Positions 16,434 to 24,901 of a DNA stretch of 32,179 nucleotides are shown piece by piece; positions within the stretch are counted from its first letter, which is position 1, and each line of letters starts with the position of its first letter. The translations under genes and the position numbers were made by a program. Under the pieces are notes generated by a model. It ran no database searches. It worked only from the letters and a program-made list of their open reading frames with translations, and was not told where the DNA came from. Origin of the DNA: Flavobacteriales bacterium BRH_c54 (GTDB taxonomy: Bacteria > Bacteroidota > Bacteroidia > Flavobacteriales_E > Vicingaceae); assembly GCA_000961845.1 (NCBI GenBank), contig LADZ01000015.1, positions 1 through 32,179 on the forward strand, read 5' to 3'.

Positions 16434-16964
16434 TTACTTTGTAGATTGGTTGTTGGAGATAAATTCAAAGGTTTCTTTACACTTTGCTATTCTCTCATCT
16501 AAACTTCCCGATAAAATAGTGTAGGGATATTGATGTTTTTCTAATAAAGATAAGTGGAGTTGAAATAATGTTTCTCTATCTTTTTCGTTAGGATGTTCTC
16601 TTAAGGGGTCTGTTTCCCAAGGAACATCAATAGCACACAAAAAATAATGTTTGTTTGGCTGATTAGAGATAGCTTCATCTACCCAATCAATAGTAATATT
16701 GTATTTCACTTTTAGCCAAATGTAATAGGTAATAAGGTCGGTATCCAAAAAAAGCATAGAAGTGTTTTGCTTTATGGCTTCTTGCTCCATTTTTAGTTGT
16801 GTTGCTGCCATTTCAATTACATTGTTAAAAGTGTAGCTTTTGTTAAGGGCTTCTAAAAAAGTACGAGCATATTCTTCTACCAAAGGAGCATTATATGTTC
16901 TCGAAAAATGATTGGCTAAAGTAGTTTTCCCTGTAGATTCAGGTCCTGTAAATACAAAAATCAT
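16434..16964 (-). CDS. NadR-like P-loop ATPase/kinase
   Basis: The 176-residue protein begins with a Walker A loop at once (F-T-G-P-E-S-T-G-K-T-T, about residues 6-15). E-E-Y-A-R follows near 32, and L-F-L-D-T-D near 72 forms the Walker B region. This pattern is that of the kinase domain of NadR-like ATPases (AAA_28), related to nicotinamide riboside kinase. The NMN adenylyltransferase domain of full-length NadR is absent. In other Bacteroidota, from memory, similar ATPases accompany TPP-riboswitch receptors and PnuC-type transporters, so a kinase for an imported vitamin is a fair guess. The ATG at 16964 puts the P-loop strand at the N-terminus; an in-frame ATG 39 bases upstream is less likely. 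Confidence 0.8.
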   Translation of the reverse strand: MIFVFTGPESTGKTTLANHFSRTYNAPLVEEYARTFLEALNKSYTFNNVIEMAATQLKMEQEAIKQNTSMLFLDTDLITYYIWLKVKYNITIDWVDEAISNQPNKHYFLCAIDVPWETDPLREHPNEKDRETLFQLHLSLLEKHQYPYTILSGSLDERIAKCKETFEFISNNQSTK

Positions 16965-17258
16965 GTTATTGGTCTCCGTCTTTAAGAATATTAGTTTCAG
17001 CAATATTAAAAACTTATAGGTTGGCTTTTACGGTAAGAGCCGTAAAATTTATTCACAACAAAAAATAAGGGTAAAAAAATTATATAATTTATTTGGTTTT
17101 AATTGAAAAATTAGTAGTATTTTTAAAGTACCAAATGACACTAGGTTTTTCAGGGGTCATAATAATCATTATCAAGAAAAATCTAATAGTCAACACTAAG
17201 GAAATGAAAATATTAATAAAATCAATTTTTCAGTAAGAAAATAAAATAAATAAAAACA
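16965..17258. other. Divergent intergenic region before recQ
   Basis: No gene is seen. A perfect 8-base inverted repeat TTTTACGG/CCGTAAAA with a six-base loop lies at 17026-17047, overlapping an alternative pairing GGCT/AGCC. The remainder is very AT-rich. TTTG at 17092-17095 and TATTTTTA at 17118-17125 could form a weak promoter for recQ, but the 22-base spacing is longer than usual. Confidence 0.4.
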
Positions 17259-19457
17259 ATGCAAACTATTGAAGCTCCGTTAACGGACTATTTGAAGAAA
17301 TTTTTTGGATTTAATGGATTTAAAGGAGAACAAGAAGATATTATCCAAAATCTTATAGACGGAAATGACTCTTTTGTTATTATGCCTACAGGTGGTGGTA
17401 AATCACTTTGTTATCAGTTGCCGGCATTAATGTCAGAAGGTACTGCTATTATAGTTTCGCCCCTAATTGCCCTAATGAAAAACCAAGTTGATGCCATAAG
17501 AGGTTTTTCTGATAAAGATGGGATAGCTCATTTTTACAACTCTACCCTTAATAAAACTGAGGCTAAACAAGTAAAAAAGGATGTACAAGATGGTATAACA
17601 AAATTGCTTTATGTTGCTCCTGAATCGCTTACTAAAGAAGAAAATATAGAGTTTTTAAAAAGTTTTAAAATTTCATTTTTTGCTATTGATGAGGCACATT
17701 GTATTTCTGAGTGGGGACATGATTTTAGACCGGAATATCGAAGGTTAAGAACCATTATTGAAGCTATAGACAGAGTACCAATTATTGCACTTACGGCTAC
17801 TGCTACTCCAAAAGTTCAGGAAGATATTCAGAAAAACCTTGGAATGACAGAAGCAAGAGTATTTAAAGCATCTTTTAATAGAGATAATTTATACTATGAA
17901 ATTCGTCCGAAAAAAGATGTTAAGAAAGAAATTATACGTTTTGTACGTCAACATCAAGGAAAATCGGGAATTATATATTGTTTGAGCAGGAAAAAAGTGG
18001 AAGAAATTGCCGAATTACTTCAAGTAAACGGTATAAAAGCATTACCTTACCACGCTGGTTTAGATTCTCATTCAAGAGTAAGGCATCAGGATATGTTTTT
18101 GATGGAAGAAGCCGATGTAATTGTGGCAACTATTGCTTTTGGAATGGGAATTGACAAACCGGATGTGCGTTATGTAATTCACCATGATATTCCTAAAAGT
18201 TTAGAAAGTTATTATCAAGAAACAGGTAGAGCCGGAAGAGATGGAGGCGAAGGTATTTGTGTTGCTTATTACAGTTACAAAGACATTGAAAAACTAGAAA
18301 AATTTCTTCATGGTAAGCCTGTTGCTGAAATGGAAATTGGTATGCAGTTAATTTTCGAAATGGTTTCTTATGCTGAGACAGCCGTATGTAGAAGAAAACA
18401 ATTGCTGAACTATTTTGGAGAAAAATACGATGAAAGCGATTGTCAAGACCAAGGAATGTGTGACAATTGTTCTAACCCGAAAGAAAAATTTGAAGGAAAA
18501 GATGATGTGAAGATTTTACTAGAAGCAGTTTTAGGCTTAAATGAAAACTTTAAATCTAAATATATTGCTCATTTTGTTGCAGGAAATGCTACATCAGAAA
18601 TAAAATCTTTTAACCATAACAATCATCAATTATTTGGTACAGGAAAAGATACTGATAAGGATGATAAATATTGGGAAGCAGTTGTTCGTCAGTGTACTAT
18701 AGAAGGACTTTTAACAAAAGAAATTGAAAATTATGGAATACTAAGAGTAAGTGAACAAGGTAAAGCATTTATTAAAAATCCTACGTCTATTACCTTAATA
18801 AAACCAAATGATTATAGCGATGTTGATGATGGAGATGTAATTGTTCCTCAAAAAAGTAGTGGAGCTGCCGATGAAGCCTTATTTAATATTCTTAAAGATG
18901 TTAGAAAATCATTAGCAAAAGAACTTAAGCTACCACCTTATGTAATTTTTCAAGATCCTTCCTTAGAAGATATGGCAACCCGATACCCAGTTACCACTGA
19001 AGAATTAACTAATATAACCGGTGTTGGACAAGGAAAAGCTGAAAAATATGGTGAAGAATTTTTAGAAGTAATTGCTCAATATGTTGAAGATAATGATATT
19101 GATAGACCAATGGATTTGGTGGTAAAATCTGTAGTGAACAAATCTGGTTTAAAAGTATATGTTATCCAAAGTATAGATAGAAAAATTGCTTTAGATGATA
19201 TTGCAGATGCTAAAGGCATTGAATTAGGAGATGTAATTACTGAAATTGAGCATATTGTTCAATCAGGAACAAAAGTGAATCTTGATTATTATATTAATGA
19301 AGAAATTGACGAAGCCGACCAAGAGGAAGTATTTGATTACTTTATGGAAGCAGAATCTGATAGTATAGAAGATGCTTTGTATGAATTTGATAATGTATTT
19401 ACTGAAGAAGAAATGCGTTTACTTAGAATCAAATTTATGTCGGAAGTAGCGAATTAA
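17259..19457 (+). CDS. recQ: ATP-dependent DNA helicase RecQ, long form with HRDC
   Basis: A 3'-5' superfamily 2 helicase for recombination and fork repair. The 732-residue protein has Walker A M-P-T-G-G-G-K-S near 45-52, the D-E-A-H box near 144 followed by C-I-S-E-W-G-H-D-F-R-P, and the RecQ motif VI region Q-E-T-G-R-A-G-R-D. A zinc-binding cysteine cluster lies near 377-410 (C-R-R-K...C-x7-C-D-N-C), followed by a winged-helix RQC region. An HRDC domain is near 537-612 (V-T-T-E-E-L-T-N-I-T-G-V-G), with a helix-turn-helix-like acidic C-terminal tail to the end. It is longer than the E. coli protein because of that tail. It precedes the glycosyltransferase by 25 bases. A second RecQ-type helicase lies at 26092. 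Confidence 0.96.
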   Translation: MQTIEAPLTDYLKKFFGFNGFKGEQEDIIQNLIDGNDSFVIMPTGGGKSLCYQLPALMSEGTAIIVSPLIALMKNQVDAIRGFSDKDGIAHFYNSTLNKTEAKQVKKDVQDGITKLLYVAPESLTKEENIEFLKSFKISFFAIDEAHCISEWGHDFRPEYRRLRTIIEAIDRVPIIALTATATPKVQEDIQKNLGMTEARVFKASFNRDNLYYEIRPKKDVKKEIIRFVRQHQGKSGIIYCLSRKKVEEIAELLQVNGIKALPYHAGLDSHSRVRHQDMFLMEEADVIVATIAFGMGIDKPDVRYVIHHDIPKSLESYYQETGRAGRDGGEGICVAYYSYKDIEKLEKFLHGKPVAEMEIGMQLIFEMVSYAETAVCRRKQLLNYFGEKYDESDCQDQGMCDNCSNPKEKFEGKDDVKILLEAVLGLNENFKSKYIAHFVAGNATSEIKSFNHNNHQLFGTGKDTDKDDKYWEAVVRQCTIEGLLTKEIENYGILRVSEQGKAFIKNPTSITLIKPNDYSDVDDGDVIVPQKSSGAADEALFNILKDVRKSLAKELKLPPYVIFQDPSLEDMATRYPVTTEELTNITGVGQGKAEKYGEEFLEVIAQYVEDNDIDRPMDLVVKSVVNKSGLKVYVIQSIDRKIALDDIADAKGIELGDVITEIEHIVQSGTKVNLDYYINEEIDEADQEEVFDYFMEAESDSIEDALYEFDNVFTEEEMRLLRIKFMSEVAN

Positions 19458-19482
19458 CTTTATAGCGATTATAGCCGCATAG

Positions 19483-20892
19483 ATGATATCCAAAATTGAA
19501 TTAAAACAACTGTTTACCAATATTCGATTTTGGATATTTCTTTTTTTTATAGTTAGGCTTGTAGGAATTACTAGTCCACCATTAGAAACAGGGCATAACT
19601 GGCGACAAGTAATTACCAATATGGTTGCTAGAAATATGGTAGAAAAAGAAGCTAAATTCTTTTATCCTGAAATTGATATGGCAGGGGATTTATCCGGAAT
19701 TAGTGGTTCAGAATTTCCATTCTTTAATTGGTTAATTTATTTGTTTTCACTGTTATTCGATTATTCGCATTGGTTGGGAAGACTCATAAATTTAGTAGTA
19801 TCTAGCATAGGGATTTTCTATTTCTATAAATTAATAAAGTCTTATTTCTCAAAGGAAATTGCTTTTAATGCTGGAATCATTTTATTGGCTTCGTTATGGT
19901 TTTCTTTTTCAAGGAAAATTATGCCCGACACTTTTAGTGTTTCGTTGGTATTTATAGGAATGTATTACGGAGGCAGCTTTTTAAAGTCGAATAACAAATT
20001 ACAACTGCTACTATTTTTTATCTTTACCACATTAGGAGTACTTTGTAAGCTTCCTGTTATTTATCTTTTTGGGTTATACGCATTGGTATTTTTCTCAAAA
20101 ACTATTGATAACCAGAAAAAAATAGCAATAGGAATTAGTTTAGTACTGACAACTGTTTTAGCTTATATCTGGTATTTCGTTTGGGTAGAATACTTGTTTC
20201 AAACCTATCATTATCAGTTGTTTTTTCCTAAGTCATTTCAACAAGGGTTAATGGAAATAAAAGCATTTATTCCGGAAACTTTTGAGCAGTTTTATTTCAG
20301 TGCATTGAGGTCTTACCTTGCTTTATTGTTTGTTGTTGTTGGATTGTTTTTCTTTTTTAAAAAAGAAAAATTATTATTGAAATCCACTTTTTTAATAGTA
20401 GTAATGGTGTTTGTTGTTTTTATTATTAAAACAGGAAATGTTTTTCCAACGCATAATTATTACGTATTGCCTTTTGTGCCTGTAATGGCATTTTTGGCGG
20501 CTTATGGATTAAATAAAGTATCACTAACGCTAAGTTATGTGTTATTAGCAGTTATTGTGTTTGAAGGCGTTTTAAATCAGCAACATGATTTTTTTATAAA
20601 AGACAGTGAAAAATATAAATTAAAATTAGAGCAAATTGCAGCCACATCAATTGAAAAAGATGCATTAATCATTATTAATGGAGGAGAATCTCCACAAGAA
20701 TTATATTTTACCAACCGAAGAGGGTGGACAGTAGAACATTCAAAGCTTTTAGTTCCAACTTTTATAGATTCATTGGCAAATAGAGGAGCTGCTTATTTAA
20801 TTCTAGACAAGAAAAAAGAACCAAAAGTAACAACCGAATATCCAACAGTTTATACAGACGATTTTTTTGAAATTGTACAGCTAAAAGAGTAG
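19483..20892 (+). CDS. GT39-like integral membrane glycosyltransferase
   Basis: The 469-residue protein has about 10 hydrophobic helices. The first extracytoplasmic loop carries E-T-G-H-N-W-R-Q (about 36-43), and a C-terminal soluble part covers about the last 100 residues. This resembles the ArnT/PMT-like GT39 (GT-C) family, which transfers sugars from polyprenyl-phosphate donors on the periplasmic face. The acceptor is unknown; lipid A, a lipoprotein or a surface glycan are possible. It follows recQ by 25 bases and ends exactly where the convergent GH16 gene ends, with no base between the two stop codons. Confidence 0.75.
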   Translation: MISKIELKQLFTNIRFWIFLFFIVRLVGITSPPLETGHNWRQVITNMVARNMVEKEAKFFYPEIDMAGDLSGISGSEFPFFNWLIYLFSLLFDYSHWLGRLINLVVSSIGIFYFYKLIKSYFSKEIAFNAGIILLASLWFSFSRKIMPDTFSVSLVFIGMYYGGSFLKSNNKLQLLLFFIFTTLGVLCKLPVIYLFGLYALVFFSKTIDNQKKIAIGISLVLTTVLAYIWYFVWVEYLFQTYHYQLFFPKSFQQGLMEIKAFIPETFEQFYFSALRSYLALLFVVVGLFFFFKKEKLLLKSTFLIVVMVFVVFIIKTGNVFPTHNYYVLPFVPVMAFLAAYGLNKVSLTLSYVLLAVIVFEGVLNQQHDFFIKDSEKYKLKLEQIAATSIEKDALIIINGGESPQELYFTNRRGWTVEHSKLLVPTFIDSLANRGAAYLILDKKKEPKVTTEYPTVYTDDFFEIVQLKE

Positions 20893-21651
20893 TTATTCGT
20901 TTTTTTGGTAAACCCTAACATAATCTATTTCAAAATAGTTGGGAAAAATTGCTTCTTCAAGGTTCATTTCTTTCATTTCGCTTACAGCATTACTAATGAT
21001 AATGTGGATAGGAAAATTCATGGTTTTAACCCCTCTTTTTGCTGTTCTAAATTTTTTATTGTTGTAGTACCAAGTGATTTTTTTTGGTGTCCATTCTACG
21101 GCATAAATTTGAAAATCTGCTGAAGCATCATCATCAATTTTATAGTTTTTGGTTTGACGTTTATTTTTTCCTCCTTTGGTTTTCCAATGTTGCGAAGTAC
21201 TCCAATTATTGGGGTGACTTGTATAAAATTCAAAAATATCTATTTCTGGAGGCCATTGTTCGGTGCTTACCAACCAAAATGCCGGCCAAAAACCTGTGCC
21301 TGTTGGGTTTTTGCTTCTAATTTCAAAATAACCATATTGTTGCTTAAAAGAAAAATGGCAATCTATTAGTCCGGAAGTATATGGAATACCGCTTTTTTCT
21401 TCTTTTTTTTCAGCTTTAATCAATAAGGATGAATCAGAAAATTCAAATTGATTTTCCCCATAATAAACAATGTCGTTTTCGTAGTTTCTTCCTCCCCAAT
21501 AAAAAGAAGTCTGCCATTTGGTTTTGTCCAACACCGTATCATTAAATTCATCATTAAAAGTAAGTGTCCAACCTTTTTTTTCTATTGGGTTTTGGGCAAG
21601 TAAGGTAGTTGTATATAATAGTAGGAGAATAAGGTTAGAAAGGTGTTTCAT
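20893..21651 (-). CDS. Glycoside hydrolase family 16 enzyme, secreted
   Basis: The 252-residue protein has a signal peptide (MKHLSNLILLLLYTTTLLAQ) and one GH16 beta-jelly-roll domain. The catalytic motif E-I-D-I-F-E lies at about 134-139, preceded by the G-F-W-P-A-F-W substrate-cleft strand. GH16 enzymes cleave beta-1,3/1,4-glucans or galactans such as laminarin, lichenan, agar or carrageenan. The substrate cannot be read from sequence here, but the beta-bulge form E-x-D-x-x-E fits the laminarinase/agarase side. No T9SS sorting domain or binding module is present, and there is no sus-type transport pair nearby, so it is a stand-alone enzyme rather than part of a polysaccharide locus. Confidence 0.92.
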   Translation of the reverse strand: MKHLSNLILLLLYTTTLLAQNPIEKKGWTLTFNDEFNDTVLDKTKWQTSFYWGGRNYENDIVYYGENQFEFSDSSLLIKAEKKEEKSGIPYTSGLIDCHFSFKQQYGYFEIRSKNPTGTGFWPAFWLVSTEQWPPEIDIFEFYTSHPNNWSTSQHWKTKGGKNKRQTKNYKIDDDASADFQIYAVEWTPKKITWYYNNKKFRTAKRGVKTMNFPIHIIISNAVSEMKEMNLEEAIFPNYFEIDYVRVYQKNE

Positions 21652-21696
21652 TTATTGTTGGGTTAAATAGTACTACAATGTTAATTAAAATTTTAC

Positions 21697-21727
21697 TTTG
21701 CTTGCAACACTATATGTTGTAATTTCG
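21697..21727 (+). promoter_or_regulatory. Candidate promoter of the SprB-repeat adhesin
   Basis: TTTG (21697-21700), a 19-base spacer and TAATTTCG (21720-21727) match the Bacteroidota promoter layout with one mismatch in the -7 element. This predicts a leader of roughly 40 bases before the ATG at 21771. Confidence 0.5.
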
Positions 21728-21770
21728 TCTCTTTTAAAGGAAATTATTAAAAAATTTAACAAACTCATTG

Positions 21771-24326
21771 ATGAAAAAAATATTAACTATAGCATTGGCA
21801 ATTTTTATTAGTAGCACTTTATTTTCTCAAATTACTATTTTAGAAAATGATACTACTATTTGTTCGGGAAGTTTAACTTTTAACGCTAACGTTTTAAACT
21901 CATCTAACCCTACTTCTGTAAGTTTAAGTGATGATGAGCATTCAGGAGTTGTTCCTATAGGTTTTACATTTAATTATTATGGAAATAATTATACACAATG
22001 TGTAATTTCATCCAACAATTACATTACTTTTAATTTAGCTAATGCCAATAATTTTTCACCATGGTCAATTAATTTTAATGTTCCTGATGCTTCTACAACA
22101 GAAATTCAAAATGCAATATTAGGTCCTTGGCAGGATATTAATCCGGGAGCTGGTGGAAATGTTCGATATGCTACAGTTGGAACAGCTCCTAATAGAATTT
22201 TTGTTGTAGAATATTGCAACATCCCCATGTTTAGTTGTACTAATTTACAGTTCTCAAGTCAAATTCAGTTATATGAAAATGGAAGTAGAGTACAAACCCA
22301 TATTATAAGCAAACCATTGTGTACAACATGGAATACAGGTCAAGCTATACATGCTACTCATAATAATGGAGGAACACAAGCAACGGTAGTAACAGGCAGA
22401 AATGCTAATTCACAATGGACGGTAAATAATGAGGGTAGAGAGTTTTTATGGAATGGAACTACTTATACAGAAAATGTTATCCCGTTTTCTCCGGTAATTT
22501 TAGGAAACCCTAATAATATTCAGTGGACAGAAGTAGGTAGTTCAACTGTTTTAGCAACCGGACCAACTGTTACGGTTACACCAACTTCAACAACTGCATA
22601 TGTAGCTTCTGTAACCGGAGGTTGTGCAGGAATACCTTTTACAGATACTGTTTATGTTACTGTTGGAGCAGGTAATTTTAATTTTGGAGGTTCTGTTGTT
22701 ACTAACCCACCTTGTACGGCAAATACAGGTTCTATTACTGTTAATATAAATGGAGGATCTGGAACTTATGGTTATTCTTGGAATACAACTCCACCTCAAA
22801 CTACTCAAACAATTTCAAATTTAGCTCCTGGGAGTTATATGGTTACAGTAACCGATAGTATTTCCGGATGTACTAAAGATACTACTTTTGTTTTAACTAA
22901 TGGTAGTAGTTTACAAGTAGCAATAGATAGTTCTGTTAATGTTAGTTGTAACGGAGGAAATAGTGGAGTTGCTTATGCAAGTGCTTCAGGTGGATTGGGT
23001 TCGGTAACTTATTCTTGGAATACTAACCCAATACAAACAAATCCAACAGCTACTGGACTTTCTGCTGGAACATATAACGTAACTGTAACTGATAGTGTAG
23101 GATGTATTTCTGTTGCAACTGTTGTAATTACGGAGCCTAATGCGTTATTAGTAAACCCTACCATGACAGGTATGCCTTCTTGTAATGGAGGTAGTGATGG
23201 AACAGCAATAGCTAATGCAAATGGAGGTGTATCTCCCTATACTTATAGTTGGAATACTACCCCTATTCAAACAACACAAAGTGCTTCAGGGTTATCAGCA
23301 GGTCAGTATAGTGTAACGGTAACAGATGCAAATGGATGTATTGCAACAGGAAATGTGTTAATCACTCAACCAGCACCTATTTCAAATAATATTCAGATAA
23401 CTAATATTACTTGCCATAATGGGAACGATGGAGCCATTACATTAACCTCGTCTGGAGGAACTGCACCATATTCTTATTCTTGGTCAACTTCGGCCAATAC
23501 TTCCAATACCGAAACAGGATTAAGTTCAGGAACAGTTTATGTTACAACTTCCGATAATCAAGGTTGTTCAGTAACTGACACTATACAAATTACTAATCCA
23601 GACTCAATGAGTTTAGTACTTACACATACATCTGCCAGTTGTAATACTGCTGATGGAACTGCAACAGCAAATGTTACGGGAGGAAATGCTCCTTATAGTT
23701 ATTTTTGGTCGGTAAGTAATCAAACTACACAAACGGCCGACAGCCTTCCTGGAGGAATGGTTTCTGTTGTAGTTATGGATGCTAATGGATGTACTGTTTC
23801 AGGAAGTATAAATATTGATACAGTAAATATTCATACAGCTGTTGCAGGTGCTGACCCTACAACCGGAATTGCTCCTTTAAATGTTAATTTTTCAAATAAT
23901 AGTCAAAATACAACTACTTATTTCTGGGATTTTGGAGATGGAAATACAAGCACCGATTTTGCTCCAACACACACTTATTTAGAAAATGGAACTTATGTCG
24001 TAGTGCTTACCTCTATTAATTCGGGAGGCTGTATGGCTTATGATACATTGATTATTGATGTAATAAATGAATTGATAATTCCAAACGTATTTACTCCTAA
24101 TGGTGATGGAGTAAATGATAATTTAGTATTTAAAAACTTACATGCTTTTCCTGATAACCGTTTGGTTGTTCTTAATAGATGGGGAAAAACGGTTTTTGAA
24201 AAAACAGGCTATCAGAATGATTGGAATGGTGGAGACCAAAATGATGGAACTTATTTTTTCATTTTAGAATTGAATGATAAAGAAAATACCGTTCATAAAG
24301 GGACAATTACTATTTTGAGAGATTAA
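21771..24326 (+). CDS. SprB-repeat adhesin with PKD and T9SS type B sorting domain
   Basis: The 851-residue protein has a signal peptide (KKILTIALAIFISSTLFS) and an N-terminal beta-rich region (about 20-300). Five SprB-type repeats of about 70 residues follow (about 312-681). Each has a C-x-G-x-x-D/S-G start, a Y-x-Y-x-W strand and a V-T-V-T-D-x-x-G-C end. A PKD domain is near 690-765 (Y-F-W-D-F-G-D-G-N), and a gliding-motility-associated C-terminal domain is near 766-851 (I-P-N-V-F-T-P-N-G-D-G-V-N-D). Such type B domains direct export by T9SS, often with a PorP/SprF partner; none lies in this window. It is probably a surface or matrix adhesin. A TTG three bases upstream of the ATG is ignored. 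Confidence 0.92.
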   Translation: MKKILTIALAIFISSTLFSQITILENDTTICSGSLTFNANVLNSSNPTSVSLSDDEHSGVVPIGFTFNYYGNNYTQCVISSNNYITFNLANANNFSPWSINFNVPDASTTEIQNAILGPWQDINPGAGGNVRYATVGTAPNRIFVVEYCNIPMFSCTNLQFSSQIQLYENGSRVQTHIISKPLCTTWNTGQAIHATHNNGGTQATVVTGRNANSQWTVNNEGREFLWNGTTYTENVIPFSPVILGNPNNIQWTEVGSSTVLATGPTVTVTPTSTTAYVASVTGGCAGIPFTDTVYVTVGAGNFNFGGSVVTNPPCTANTGSITVNINGGSGTYGYSWNTTPPQTTQTISNLAPGSYMVTVTDSISGCTKDTTFVLTNGSSLQVAIDSSVNVSCNGGNSGVAYASASGGLGSVTYSWNTNPIQTNPTATGLSAGTYNVTVTDSVGCISVATVVITEPNALLVNPTMTGMPSCNGGSDGTAIANANGGVSPYTYSWNTTPIQTTQSASGLSAGQYSVTVTDANGCIATGNVLITQPAPISNNIQITNITCHNGNDGAITLTSSGGTAPYSYSWSTSANTSNTETGLSSGTVYVTTSDNQGCSVTDTIQITNPDSMSLVLTHTSASCNTADGTATANVTGGNAPYSYFWSVSNQTTQTADSLPGGMVSVVVMDANGCTVSGSINIDTVNIHTAVAGADPTTGIAPLNVNFSNNSQNTTTYFWDFGDGNTSTDFAPTHTYLENGTYVVVLTSINSGGCMAYDTLIIDVINELIIPNVFTPNGDGVNDNLVFKNLHAFPDNRLVVLNRWGKTVFEKTGYQNDWNGGDQNDGTYFFILELNDKENTVHKGTITILRD

Positions 24327-24901
24327 AACTTAATCAATTCTTCATAAACTTCTTTTACAGGCAACCCCATAACATTGAAATAAGAACCTACAATTTTTTC
24401 AATACCAATGTAGCCTATCCATTCTTGGATGCCATAACTACCCGCTTTATCATAAGGTTGGTAATTATCAATGTAATAGGTAATTTCTTCTATGGTAAGG
24501 GGTTTAAAGTACACCTCTGTAGAGACAGCAAAAGAGTGTTGTTTAGTTATTGACGTTAACGTTACAGCAGTAATTACTTCATGTTTTTTGCCGGATAATT
24601 CTCCAAGCATTGTTATAGCATGTTGTTTGTTTGTTGGCTTGCCCAGAATTTTTTTACCTAAACAAACAATGGTATCTGAAGTAAGTAAAATTTCGTTAGT
24701 TTGTAAGTCATTTATAAAAGCTTTTGCCTTTAACTCGCTTAAAAATAGGGCTACTTCTTTACCTTTTAGTTCTGACGGATAAACTTCATCAACCTCTTTT
24801 AGTCGTATTTCAAAATCAACACCAATATCTTTAAGTAATTGTTGTCTTCTTGGAGATTTAGAAGCTAAAATAATATGAAGTGTACTGAGTTTTGTATGCA
24901 T
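24323..24901 (-). CDS. maf: Maf-like nucleoside triphosphate pyrophosphatase
   Basis: Hydrolyses dTTP, UTP or modified nucleotides to monophosphate plus pyrophosphate, a house-cleaning role also linked to septum control. The 192-residue protein has the N-terminal A-S-K-S-P-R-R-Q-Q-L-L motif (about 12-22), the S-D-T-I-V-C-L-G strand with the catalytic aspartate near 75, and the D-K-A-G-S-Y-G-I-Q region near 150. Its ATG shares a base with the ubiA-family stop (TAATG), so translation is coupled to that gene. Its stop overlaps the convergent adhesin stop by four bases. Confidence 0.94.
   Translation of the reverse strand: MHTKLSTLHIILASKSPRRQQLLKDIGVDFEIRLKEVDEVYPSELKGKEVALFLSELKAKAFINDLQTNEILLTSDTIVCLGKKILGKPTNKQHAITMLGELSGKKHEVITAVTLTSITKQHSFAVSTEVYFKPLTIEEITYYIDNYQPYDKAGSYGIQEWIGYIGIEKIVGSYFNVMGLPVKEVYEELIKF

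Noticed and set aside
16241-16468. 75-codon open frame on the minus strand across the riboswitch
   Set aside because: It is explained by the TPP aptamer and by the 3' end of the NadR-like gene; its translation has no family features.
20893-21651. Polysaccharide utilisation locus around the GH16 enzyme
   Set aside because: No SusC/SusD pair, sensor or further glycosidases are adjacent; its neighbours are a glycosyltransferase and an adhesin.
22587-22808. 73-codon minus-strand open frame rich in Ser, Cys and Arg
   Set aside because: It is a shadow produced by the Thr/Gly/Asn-rich repeats of the adhesin on the other strand.
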